A stretch of DNA of 64,000 nt from Hepsetus odoe (taxonomy: Eukaryota > Chordata > Actinopteri > Characiformes > Hepsetidae): NCBI GenBank assembly GCA_017165825.1, contig CM029384.1:23535033-23599032 (forward strand). Reading direction: 5' to 3'. Both the position numbers and the translations under genes were made by a program. Positions 1-9,990 of the stretch are shown one piece after another. Each line of letters opens with the position of its first letter. The stretch's first letter is position 1. Under the pieces are notes generated by a model. That model did no database searches. It was not told the DNA's origin and worked only from the letters and a program-made list of their open reading frames with translations.

Positions 1-374
1 TTTTTGGCAAGCAGCATGTAATCCGCCGTGCCATTTAATGAGTGTGTTATAACTGCTGACAAAAGCGTTTTAAGCTGTTTACAAGATAATTAACTAAACT
101 AATTGCAACACATTCGTTAATAAGATTAGTCTTATTGAAATGCGGTATCGTTCGCTTTAAGAATGCATTACTGTGGTCTGGGGGGACATGAATTAAGCAG
201 ACAGGCTAAAATGCAGACAGGGATGTGTATAACAATTATTAGAATGAAAGAAAAGAAATGCTCTACATGCTGTACAGCTGCTGTTGTCCAAGTTTGGGAC
301 AGGTGGACATGGACATACCTGAGAATTTACCTGCAGAAAAACTATAAATTAGCCACACAGCAGCCAGACTAATG
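1..374. other. Unique AT-rich sequence, possible regulatory DNA
   Basis: No gene or repeat recognised. The stretch is rich in TAAT/ATTA words and holds a perfect 7-bp inverted repeat with a 4-nt loop (AATAAGATTAGTCTTATT, 119-136). That could be a paired homeodomain site or chance; only cross-species conservation would show regulatory function. Confidence 0.25.
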
Positions 375-384
375 CAGGGGTTAA

Positions 385-386
385 GC

Positions 387-418
<32 letters not shown>

Positions 419-420
419 AC
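385..420. repeat. (CA)n microsatellite
   Basis: Near-perfect CA dinucleotide tract with one A interruption. Visible directly. Confidence 0.95.
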
Positions 421-461
421 ATTTCCTGCTGCCAAAGCAGTGTCTCTTTAGTCTGCCCCAG

Positions 462-600
462 CACTCATAGGACGGAAGGTGGAGAAACACCCTGGACAGG
501 TCACCAGATCGTCACGGGAGACACCTCCTGTCCACTTGTCGCTCGTGTTGTTGGATTGTGGAAGGAAACCAGAGGAAACTCATTGATCTGACAGGGTAGG
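462..600 (-). mobile_element. SINE family C (Mermaid-like) fragment
   Basis: Contains the antisense landmarks of this family in order: ACCCTGGACAGGTCACCAG, then a decayed TGGATTGTGGAAGGAAACC block, which is the complement of the GGTTTCCTCCCACAGTCC-type segment. The tRNA-like head is absent or too diverged to see. Confidence 0.6.
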
Positions 601-1118
601 ACTTCAAATCTCAGATTCCGGGGTTATTCCATGAAGCTCTCTCAGTAACTCCAGCTAAACATCAAGGTTAATTGGGAGTCTTAAGTTACCCATCTGGTCT
701 TTGGTGGTTTAAAGCGAAGATAGATCAGCTCCAACGCTTCATCTCAACACGAGGCTGAAATATAGCCCTGAAAGCCACATTCTGAAAAATGCAGCCAACC
801 ACCAAAACCTACATGTCCCTCCCATTCCGCTAACACCACAGTGGCATTTACACACATAGAGTGGGTAAGACCCCCTCCAACATCCATCATAAAAACTAAT
901 GGAGCCCCAGAGACGCCGCATGGATCCAAGCCACATTAAGGCGGTGTGTTGGGATCAGCTTAGGCTTTAACCGGAGGCCCATAAACACCTCTGGAGCCTG
1001 ATAAAGTGCCGCAATAGGCGCGCTCAGGAGCTCAGCAGTTTTTAACTAGCTAAAGCAGTGGGAAAAGTCAACAGAGGAAAGGGTTTACCACCCTCTCATT
1101 TCTCTCTCAGAGTATGTT
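601..1118. other. No recognisable feature
   Basis: Short frames here (about 60 residues on the - strand near 740-936) have no recognisable motif. No repeat landmark seen. Confidence 0.5.
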
Positions 1119-1272
1119 TACAATGGATGGATGGATGGATGGAAGGATGGATGGATGGAAGGATAGATGGATGGATGGACTTTCAGAAAATTGGATGGCT
1201 AAATAGGAAAAAGTAAGGTTGTATTATGGATGGATGGATGGATAGATGGGTGGATGGACTAATGGTTGGTTG

Positions 1273-1310
<38 letters not shown>

Positions 1311-1425
1311 TAGATGTTTACATATGGATGGAAGGATGGAAGGAAGGACTGGCAGAAAATTGGATGGCTAAATAGGAGAAAGTAAGATTATGTTATGGAT
1401 GGGTGGATGGACTAATGGTTGGTTG

Positions 1426-1459
<34 letters not shown>

Positions 1460-1889
1460 TAGATGTTTACATATGGATGAAACGATGGAAGGATGGATGG
1501 ATGGACTGGCAGAAAGTTGGATGGCTAAATAGGAAAAAGTAAGATTGTGTTATGGATGGATGGGTGGATGGACTAATGGTTGGTTGGATAGATAAATAGA
1601 CAGACAGACAGACAGATAGTTGGATGGATGGAAGAACATAAATTGATGGATGGATGGATGGATGGACTGGCAGATGGTTGGATGGATAAATAGATGAACT
1701 GCCTTCTCAAGTTCCTGCCTCAAATTATGTTTACATATGGATGGATGGATGGATGGATGGATGGATGCATGGATGGATGCATGGATGGAGGGAGGGAAAG
1801 ATGAATGAATGGACAGTCAGGCAAATGATGGATGGATGACAGCAGGATAGACAAACAGACACACAAACACACAAACATAGATAGCTAGC

Positions 1890-1945
<56 letters not shown>
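1119..1945. repeat. Compound tetranucleotide array with about 160-bp higher-order unit
   Basis: A mosaic of (GGAT)n, (ACAG)n and (GATA)n tracts. The words TTGGATGGCTAAATAGG and ACTAATGGTTGGTTGG recur; TTGGATGG starts at 1191, 1360, 1517 and (degenerate) 1678, giving spacings of 169, 157 and 161 bp. This is a higher-order repeat built on a GGAT background. It ends in a (GATA)n run near 1876-1945. Confidence 0.95.
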
Positions 1946-2488
1946 AACGAAACAGATAAATATTGTATATGTATAATAATATGCCTATAGGCATTTCCTA
2001 CATGTATGTAATTTTTTAATTACGCCCAGATTATGATGTATGCTCCTCTAATAAGACATGAATGGGATATGAAAGGTCGGCGTGAGCTAGATAAATGACT
2101 CCCATTATTTCGCCAATCTGAGAGAAGCCCTCTATATGTTCTAATTTGAATGATAATAAAATTCAGAATTGCTTTGTCCTCGCGGGCCACTTTCTGCATG
2201 ATGAGCAGCTACGCAAGGTAACCTTGTCCTGCTGCCCAGCCCATTACTGCCTTCTGAGCGCTGGAGAGGGCCTCCAAATTAAAGGTGTGGAGAATAAATC
2301 ACAGGCCACGGCTGCTGGACAATTATTACAGGACTTGACGAAAACCTCAATTTCACTTTCTTCTCCTCTATTTCACCCCCCCTCCACACACACACACACA
2401 TTCCCCACCAAACCAACTTTCTTATTTTTATCTTCAAATAGAGCCAGCTCTTTTAATGGTGCTCCAGCCTGGTGTGGACGAGTGGGAC
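1946..2488. other. Unique sequence, candidate conserved non-coding element at about 2000-2345
   Basis: A perfect 14-nt palindrome, ATGCCTATAGGCAT, lies at 1981-1994. From about 2000 to 2345 the sequence is non-repetitive, with ATTA-type words and GACAATTATTACAGG. A + strand frame over 2146-2532 looks non-coding because it runs into a CA tract and a MITE. Confidence 0.3.
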
Positions 2489-2615
2489 CAAATTCCAGTT
2501 CTGGAGGGTCGGCGTCCAGCAGAGTTTGGTGATGACCCTCCTCAGACACATTCGTTTCACATTTAGTGAAACGACCAAACTGTGCTGGACGTCCGTCCTC
2601 CAGGACTGGAGTTTG
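2489..2615. mobile_element. Palindromic MITE (non-autonomous DNA transposon)
   Basis: Two roughly 40-bp arms (2490-2529 and 2573-2614) are imperfect inverted repeats: the left reads ATTCCAGTTCTGGAGGGTC and the right ends CCTCCAGGACTGGAGTTT. Nested between them is a perfect 9-bp inner stem TCGTTTCAC/GTGAAACGA with loop ATTTA (2552-2574). The fold-back layout is that of a MITE; hAT affiliation is a guess. No target duplication was settled. Confidence 0.7.
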
Positions 2616-2854
2616 ACACCCCTGGTAGCACATGTAATCGCTCCAGAGACTTTGCACAGATCCGTCCATATACATCATAAGCTGGACTCATTTGAGCTCT
2701 GTCATTTAGTCCTAGACAACGCTGGACCATCTCAGTTGTCCCGCAGGTGTACTGTGTTACAAATATACACAACCAGTTTGTTAGTTTCTGTTAATAAACT
2801 TACATTTTTCCTCATCGTAGAAAATATTCTGCTGTTCCTAAATCAGCTGAAAAT

Positions 2855-3117
2855 CTCTCTCATTCATTTTCTGAGCTGCTTGTCCTCATTAGGGTGCTGG
2901 CCGCACCGTGGACAGGTCTCCAGTCCATAGCAGTCCAAACACACATCTCCAATCCATCTGACGTGCATGTCTTTGGATGGTGGGAGGAAGCCGGAGCTCC
3001 AGGAAGAAACACACACAGAGAACATGTCCACTCCAGACTCCTGGACCGTCCCGCTTGGAAATCAAACCCAGGGCCTTCTTGCACTGAAGCAATAGTACTA
3101 CCCACTGTGCTGCAGCT
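2855..3117 (-). mobile_element. SINE family C (Mermaid-like), nearly full length
   Basis: Antisense copy. Landmarks in + strand order: the tail complement CATTCATTTTCTGAGC, GGACAGGTCTCCAGTCC, CATGTCTTTGGATGGTGGG, GCCGGAGCTCCAGG, GAACATGTCCACTCC, and the tRNA-like head complement with AAATCAAACCCAGGGCC (B-box region) and TACTACCCACTGTGC. Confidence 0.8.
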
Positions 3118-4390
3118 GTAAATCCGTAAATTATAAACGGTTTCTCTTGACTAGTAAGACTGGCCACAGTTCCAAATTGCACCACCGGAGGAGCTCAGGA
3201 GTGGCTGCTGTCAACGAGTGTTTCAACAATACCAATAAATCCAACCTGGGCTGGAGTGCAGAGATGGCATGCCTACAGCTAATTGGCCTTTCTTTGGACT
3301 TTTCCATCTCCCCTACTTCCATAGCTGCATCTCCCATGGCAACGTTATGCATTGTTCCTCTAATAAGCAGCTGCATAAATCAAGCGTCTAGACCATCCAG
3401 AAGCATTATGAGGGCGTGTTGAAAATATCTTCAAACAGTTTATTTAATGCTGGCACATATCATGCCTGTTTGGGGGGGGGGGTCATTATCTTTCCTTCAG
3501 CTCTTAAATGAACGGCATATTTTTAGCAGGCGCTTCGGAGGAGAAGGATAGGGTGGCCGCGCAAACATAAATAATAAATCACGTCTTGGAGCGCAACTGA
3601 AAAGCAATGAAATGCGATAAACTGTTTCATCCGGGTTGCGCCGTGTTCGTAGCAGCCACTTGTGAGCCGACAGCACTCTACTATATGAGCTCCAGAGATG
3701 GACCCCCCCCCCAGTGCAGACCTGGAGTCGAGGCGCTGCTGTAAATTCAGTGACACGGCCACAGGAGACGAGTCCCAGGTGGTGCAAGCCGGGACTGACA
3801 AACAAAGCCCGGCTCCTCTGTCCAACCGGGGCTATATTTATCCCTCCTGACCCTCGGAGTGCAGCCCGAGCCTGCCTCTAATACTGTATTCTGTGTCTTA
3901 CTTTCTCTTCTTCTTCCCAGTGAACAAAAAAGCACAGTCCCCCCAGTTCGTCCTAATTAACTCAGCAGCCCGAAATATGTTGAATGGAGGGGTTTTTAAG
4001 CGCACACTGTTTCCAAACCAAAGGAAAAGGGGCTAAAAATAATGATTAATTAGAGGGTAATTTATTTAGATTGGTATCAGAGAAGAACATTTTGTTCTGA
4101 TGTAGCGCAGCAATTAAAATGTACCCACATACCAACAGAAGTCATTCAAGCTGAATAGATTCTGAACGTTTTTTGTAAGCCGTCAAACGGGTGAGGCTGT
4201 ACGTCTGATGGGCTGTTGAAATGCTGTATTTTTAGCCACCTCGCGAGCGCATCATATAATCGTTGTCTTTTCATCTGAAGGCGAATTGTTTCGTTTTAGG
4301 AGGATGGTGGGTTGTGAAGGATCATCTTGTGGAGGAGCAGGATTCTCATCCTAAGAGCTGATTGTGGATATTCTCCATCGAGCTGCCTAT
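3118..4390. other. Unique sequence with candidate regulatory segments
   Basis: No gene recognised. 3270-3390 contains CATGGCAACGTTATGC (RFX/X-box-like half) and an AAGCAGCTGCAT E-box. 3530-3900 is relatively CpG-rich. 4030-4130 has ATAATGATTAATTAGAGGG, a cluster of homeodomain-type words. G and C homopolymer runs occur near 3470 and 3703. Function is inference. Confidence 0.25.
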
Positions 4391-4394
4391 CAGA

Positions 4395-4620
4395 AGCAGG
4401 ACGACCCTGGACAGGTCACCGGTCCATCACAGGAAAGACACACAGTAACACTTAGGGGTCAGTTTAGCATCTCCAGTTCTCCTGATAGGCATGCCTTTGA
4501 AGTTGGGGACCAATGTAGCATCTCTAACCACCGGGAGAACCTGGAGAAAATCCAGGAAGAGGAGAACATACAGACTCCATATGGAAAGATCCCAGAAGAC
4601 CACCTTCTCACACTGAGGTA
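4395..4620 (-). mobile_element. SINE family C, diverged
   Basis: Antisense copy recognised by CCCTGGACAGGTCACCGG, TCCATCACAGG, ACTTAGGGGTCAGTTTAGC, and a decayed GGAGAACCTGGAGAAAATCC and GAGAACATACAGACTCC block. The head is worn past about 4600. Confidence 0.65.
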
Positions 4621-4639
4621 ACAGCATTGGTTTATGTTC

Positions 4640-5035
4640 AGACAACATGTTCAAACTTAAAGACAACATTTGGCGAGACCACTGTTATTCCTCAGCACAG
4701 ACTTTACTCTCTTAGGTGAGTTTTATTTCTTTGAGTCATCTCCAGAAACACTTCTCCAGGCTTCGTGAAGGACGTCCCAAAACTCTTCTTTGGACATCAG
4801 CTGCCTATCATTGTCCGTTCTCTGTGGAGATGATCTCAAACTGCATCTGAAACTGCTCAGGTACAGGGACTGTTCTGAAAATGAGAGACAAACACTTTGT
4901 CCTTCAGGAAGAACTGGAGAACTGTCCCTCAGTGATACATTAATAATAGAAGAAAGTCTGGAGGCAAAGGATAAAGACACGAGGGCTGCCTCAAGACTTT
5001 TAAATATCACTACATCCCTTCTTTAAGAGTTCAAG
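4640..5035 (-). mobile_element. Tc1/mariner transposase C-terminal remnant, interrupted by a 69-bp module
   Basis: Read on the - strand, about 4726-4791 encodes KEEFWDVLHEAWRSV, matching the conserved C-terminal region of fish Tc1 transposases (usual form W-x-VLQEAWRxIP). A further piece downstream reads PKRVKSVLRNN in another frame, as expected for a decayed copy. A single 69-bp module that also occurs at 9.9, 35.5 and 51.1 kb sits at 4854-4925 where more transposase sequence would be expected. No catalytic residues remain. It is a dead fragment. Confidence 0.7.
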
Positions 5036-5395
5036 GGTATGTCTTCAGTACATCTAGTTGAGGAACAACTCTATTCAACTGCTGTATTAAGATGGACTGA
5101 CACAGACATTTGATTTTACCATTCTACGTTAAAATAATAGGTTCATATCCGCACCTTTTCTCTGAAATAAATATATTTCTTGTTCTAAACCAGACCTCAA
5201 AAACCAGGTTGTTCCATTGTGGTTTCATTTACACTGTTTGTTCCTTGATGAACCATAACTGTACCCGTTTATCATTGTGAATTGTCAGTGTTAATATGAT
5301 TTTTTTTTTAATCCAAAAAGTTCTAGTTCCTTAGAGAGAGAGAGAAGATTGGATGATGTGACAATAGTGAACCAGCAAAAAAACATGATGGAAGT
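5036..5395. other. No recognisable feature
   Basis: AT-rich unique sequence with a T-run near 5300 and a short (GA)n tract at 5335-5346. Nothing else seen. Confidence 0.5.
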
Positions 5396-6690
5396 AAGGG
5401 CAGGATGAAGAAAGGAAAGAGGAAAGGTAGTTGGTGACGTGAGAGGAGCCAGAGGAGTGCAGACGAAGTGTACTGGTACCGATTTTCAAGAATAAGGGTG
5501 ATGAACAGAGCTGTAGTAACTATAGATGGATAAAATTGATCAGCCACAGCATGAAGTTCTGGGAGAGTCATGGAAGCAGGTTAAGAAAAGAGGTGATGAT
5601 CAGTGAACAGCAGTATGGATTCATTCATGCCGAGAAAGAACACTTCAGATGCAATGTTTGCTCTGAGGGTGTTGATGGAGAAGTACAGAGAAGGTCAGAA
5701 GGAGCTGCATTGTGCCTTTGTGGACTTGCAGATGACAGGGTGCCTAGAGAGGAGTTGTGGTTTTGTATGAGGAAGACAGCTTTTACAGAGAAGTATGTGA
5801 GATTAGTTCAGGATATGTATGATGGCAGTGTAACAGTGGTGAGATCTGCAGTAGGAGTGACTGATGCATTTAAGGTAGAGGTTGGATTACATCAAGAATC
5901 AGTGCTGAGCCCTTTCTTGTTTGCAATAGTAATGGACAGGCAAGGATGTTTGCTGATGATATTTTGATCTGTAGTGAGAGTAGGGAGCAGTTTGATGAGA
6001 ACCTGGAGAGATGGAGATGGAGGAGAGGAATGAAAATGAGTAGGACAAAGACAGAATACATGAGTGTGAACGAAAGGGAGGAAAGTGGAGTGGTGAGGAT
6101 GGAGGGAGCAGAGGTGACAAATGCTATAATAGAAGAAGAAGAAGAAGAAGAAAGAGTTGAAACACTTGGGATCAGAATAACGGTGAGTGTGGAAGAGAGA
6201 TGAAGAAGAGAGTGCAGGCAGGTTGACAAGGGTGGAGAAGAGTGGCTGGAGTGATACCATCGGGTCGGGTACCAGCGAGAGTAAAAGGGAAAGTTTACAG
6301 GACAGGACTATGTTGTACGGGTTGGAGACGGTGGCACTGACAAAAAGACAGGAGGCAGAGCTGGAGGTGTCAGAGTTAAAGATGCTGAGATGTTCGTTGG
6401 GTGTGATGAGGATGGACAGGATTAGAAATTATGTTAGAGGGACAGCTCGGGTTAGACGTTTTGGAGACAAAGTTAGAGAAGCAAGTTTGCTTTGGTCTGG
6501 ACATGTCCAGAGGAGACGAGGGTTATATTGGAAGGAGGATGTTGAAGGTTGGGCCACCAGGAAAGAGACGAGGAAGACCAAAGAGGAGGTTTATGGATGT
6601 GTTGAGAGAGGACTTGCAGGTGGTTGTTTGAAGCAGGAAGATGCAGAGGACGGGAAGAAAGGTGAAGGTTGATCCACTGAGGTGAAGAAG
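5396..6690 (+). mobile_element. RTE-clade LINE, 5'-truncated and frameshifted
   Basis: Encodes, across several frames, the second half of an RTE-type reverse transcriptase. Visible in order: the IFKNKGDEQSCSNYRWIK region (about 5480), EQQYGFIHAEKEHF (about 5605), a decayed palm segment, VPREELWFCMRKTAF (about 5740), HQESVLSPFLFAIVMDR (about 5890), and the catalytic motif FADDILICSESREQ (about 5947). After it come KMSRTKTEYMSVNERE (about 6035), LYGLETVALTKRQEAELEV (about 6317), and a C-terminal part with ELKMLRCSLGVMRMDRIRN and WSGHVQRR. The 3' end has the typical GATCCACTGAGGTGAAGAAG tail. Frame breaks and a short GAA expansion near 6131 show it is inactive. The endonuclease half is missing, as is usual for 5' truncation at reverse transcription. 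Confidence 0.85.
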
Positions 6691-7528
6691 AAGAAGAGGA
6701 ATACAGTTCTCCGTCAGATGTGTGTGTGTGCGTGCGTGCGTGTGCAGAAGTATACACACCATGATGGGTGTGCCCCCCAGAACAGTGAGCAGTAAGATTA
6801 AACATTGAGAGTACAGAATGGATGCTGGCTTAGATCCAACTGTTTGTTCAAAAGAACATTACCAGTGACCGTTTGCTCAGACGGCTCTGATCCTCCCAGC
6901 AGTTCTGAGACTGTGAACGAATCTCTCCTCAGCTAATCTGTACATCTTTTGTCTGCTGCTTCATCCAGCAAGAAGGAAAAACTGGTGGAAAATGTGTCAG
7001 GAGACCAAATGGACTTCTAACTGCAAGCTGAATGCTAATAATGCACTGTTGACAAGCAATTACATAGTTGTATGTGTGTAATTACATAGTAATAATACAA
7101 CAAAGAACATTGGCTTTGCATTCTGCATCAACAGGTTAGTTTTCCAACTTGACTGCCTGACCAGCTGACTGAAAACCATTGCAGGTGGTGCTATGTTTCA
7201 TTAAATAACCTCATAACCTCCCAACACTAGTGGAAAAATGTTCTAAAATAAATGGCTGATCTCGCAGCGTTTTTAATTGAATTTTAAATCTAAACTAATG
7301 TGAGCACAGTTATGAGCTTCTAGTGAATTGCGCCCCCTTGAGGTTGATCTGTTGATCTATCTAAATGTATCAGTTTCCAACAATACCAGCATTTGAACCA
7401 TCTGTCCCAGGATATCAGTATCAGTGAGGTGTTAGAGCCTCTGCTGGCCCTCACATGGTGTTAAAGAAACACCTCTGGCAGGTCACAAACATCTCAAACA
7501 TAATAATATGTAAGATTACACTGCTTTA
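6691..7528. other. No recognisable feature apart from a short GT tract
   Basis: A short (GT)n/(GC) tract lies at 6718-6744, just after the LINE tail. The rest (about 780 bp) is AT-rich and shows no motif or repeat landmark that I recognise. Confidence 0.45.
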
Positions 7529-8499
7529 CACTGCGTGCACAGTTTTTAGGCGAGTGAGTATTTTGACCGTATCATCATTTTTAGACATGTATTAAACTCC
7601 AAGCTGAATAAACTTGAATGCTGATTGGATTTAAGCAGATCAGGTGATGTGTATTTGAGTAATGAGGGGGGTGTGGCCTAAGGAGATCAACACTCTATAT
7701 CAAGGTGTGTAGAATGATTAGGAGCTTCTTTTCCTCCTCAGGCACAATGGGCCAAAAAAGAGTCCTGATTTTGAAAAGTCATAAAGTGTTGAAAGTCTTT
7801 CAGGGGTATGCAGCACTCTTGAAATGTCTAAGATATCGGAGTCGAGATCACAGAACCATCAGAAGGTCTGTTACAAACGGTCAACAGGGTTGCAAGAAAG
7901 ATCTAAAGATTTGAGAAGAATCAAACGTGAAGCTACCAGGAACCCATGATCCTCCAGTGCTGTTCCAGAACTCAGCCTACCTGGAGTGTCCAGAAGAACA
8001 AGGTGTTCAGCGTCAGAGACGTGGACAAGGTATGGAAGACCACTTCCACTCAGACACCAGCAAGATGGAGGTGGTGTACTGGTCTGGGCTGGTTTTATTA
8101 ACGATGAGCTAGTTGGAGCTTTTCAGTTTGAAGATGGACTCAAAATCAACTCCCAAACATTTCCTTCAAGCAGTGTTTCAGGAAAAAGTCAGATTTTTCA
8201 AGATCATCATGATTTTTCTCCAGGACGATGCTCCATCACATGCATGGAAGTTCTCCACTGTGAATAATGACACGCCCCCTTCCTCACCTGAATCTAAACC
8301 CTGTTGAGAACTTGTGGACCTTCTTAAATGGGAGATTTAGAGGAAGGAGAACAGTCCACCTCTCTGAACAGTGTCTGGAAGGAAGCTGCTGCATCATGTT
8401 GATCAACAGATGAAGAAATGGAATGAATGAATGAATGAATGAATGAATGAATGAATGAATCCTCAGTATAATCACTTGATAATAATTGTGCACACGGTG
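7529..8499 (+). mobile_element. Tc1/mariner transposon, internally deleted, with both inverted termini
   Basis: Bounded by TA dinucleotides (7527-7528 and 8500-8501), the Tc1/mariner target. The left end reads CACTGCGTGCACAGTTTTTA and the complement of the right end reads CACCGTGTGCACAATTATTA: 16-17 of 20 match. Inside, a broken transposase begins at ATGGGCCAAAAAAGAGTCC (about 7747). It retains the HTH portion, then jumps by deletion to the VLVWAGFINDELVGAFQFEDGL and MIFLQDDAPSHAWK (second catalytic Asp) regions, followed by a PPSSPESKPC remnant of the conserved PPxSPDLNPIE block. At about 971 bp it is well short of the roughly 1.5-1.6 kb typical of full elements. It carries an (AATG)n expansion at 8420-8460. 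Non-autonomous and dead. Confidence 0.85.
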
Positions 8500-9060
8500 T
8501 AGAGCAATCTCTGCTATTGTCCAAATAAGATCAGTATTGTTAACAAAATGACCGCAAAAGAACCTCAAAGGGCTGCAGATCTTATTTCTTAAGCTGATCT
8601 TCTGCACACTGTGTTACATTTCTCCAGTCCCGTTTGATCGATACACTCTTCACGAGGCATTCTTTTCCATTAATCTCAATGAGCAGCCCTGAAAAAGGCG
8701 AAGATGGACTGGACTGCATTGAGATTGATTTGTCACTCTCAAAGGGAAGAGAGAGAGAGAGAGAGTGAGAGAGAGAAAGAAAGAGAGAGATGCAACAGTG
8801 GTTCCTTTTGAGCACATCAAAGCCTCGTTCCCCTCAGGACATAATGGTATGTTGCACCTGTTTCAATCTCAGAATTGCTGTTCTGGTGCTTTCAAAAGCC
8901 TGCCAACCCCACGATCTTCATCCTGCTTTCCTCCCGCGAGCAATCCGAGTCTCACACTCGTTCACCCATGAGCGTGAAGGCTGATGCCATCTCCTGTATC
9001 ATTATATTAGGTGACAAAGCAACAGAAAACAAGTAGTTTTCTGTTAGTAGAATTCTTACC
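8500..9060. other. Unique sequence with a 13-bp inverted repeat and a (GA)n tract
   Basis: Arms ATTAATCTCAATG (8669-8681) and CATTGAGATTGAT (8717-8729) are inverted repeats matching at 12 of 13 positions, separated by about 35 nt. A (GA)n tract covers about 8746-8790. No gene recognised. Confidence 0.4.
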
Positions 9061-9490
9061 CTCCAGTTAATAATAAGCAGGAAGTGGCGGAGAGGCTTGA
9101 AAGAAGAGTTTGGGAATTAATTGCGTGCTAGCACTGGCTCCGTGTTTGTGGTCAGTGCAATTTGTTTACAACCGGATGACCTTTAAGGTTACCCTTGTTA
9201 AATTCGGCTCACTCCAGCAATTAGCAAGGGATCTCCAATAAGGCTATAATTGACCCACGGTGCACGGAGAAATAGATTGCTCGCCATTAGGGGACAACGG
9301 ATTCTCTGTGCAGTTTCCGCACAAAGGATTGGACCTGTTTCTCCTAGCCGGCCAAAGTAATGAGTATTTGGTCTGGAGGACTCATGAGTTATGAATCTAA
9401 AAGGAAATGATGCATAATTGATTAAGGACATGGTAACAAAGTGCCAGTTAGCACAGCCAAGTAGCTGCGAGGGTTGCATAACATGATCTT
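9061..9490. promoter_or_regulatory. Candidate conserved non-coding element
   Basis: Non-repetitive, with many developmental-factor-like words: GGGAATTAATTGCG, CAGCAATTAGCAAGG, GGCTATAATTGACC and GATGCATAATTGATTAAGG. Base composition and lack of repeats resemble vertebrate developmental enhancers. The evidence is motif-based only. Confidence 0.3.
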
Positions 9491-9699
9491 ATCCCGGTTT
9501 TACCTCTGACTCAAAACTGTTTGGCCAACAAAGCCAACCACAAAAACTCCTGTGGTCCATGCTTTTCACAGAAGACGACTTTTTGTTCTGTAGGGAATCA
9601 TCTTGCATGAAAGGTGTTTTTATTTTTGGAATAATTGATTCACTGAAAGAAATTAGAGCAACAGGCTGCAACTTGCATAAAGATAAAAGGTTCCACCCA

Positions 9700-9990
9700 C
9701 ACAGAGTTCAGCATCAGTAGTAATTGAATCCCCTGATCATCTGGAATCATCTGCTCCTGTTTCTTCTCTGCTTCATGTCTTAAGTTAGACGCTTTGTTCT
9801 GCTTGAAGGTTCAGATATAGATCACTGTGTGGATTAACCAACACAAAACTATCAAACTGCTCAGGTACAGAGACTGGACTGAACATGAGAGACAACAACA
9901 CTGTCCTTCAGGAAGATCTGGAGAACTGTTCCTCAACAACACATTAAAGATACAAGAGAGTAGGCGTGGCTCTAAAAGGTAAATTTATCC
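9700..9990 (+). repeat. Dispersed repeat family E, copy with one 69-bp module
   Basis: The segment around CCTGATCATCTGGAATCATC and GCTTCATGTCTTAAGTTAGA recurs, inverted, at about 51225-51330, so this is a dispersed element. It carries one 69-bp module beginning CTGCTCAGGTACAGAGACTG at about 9857. The flank on the far side continues CAACACATTAAAGATACAAG. Class of element unknown; a Tc1-like or other DNA transposon remnant is possible. Confidence 0.7.

Noticed and set aside
2146..2532. 128-codon + strand frame
   Set aside because: Runs through a CA tract and into the MITE arm; not a plausible exon.
7986..8307. Overlapping + strand frames as a host gene
   Set aside because: They are pieces of a Tc1 transposase bounded by TA and inverted termini.
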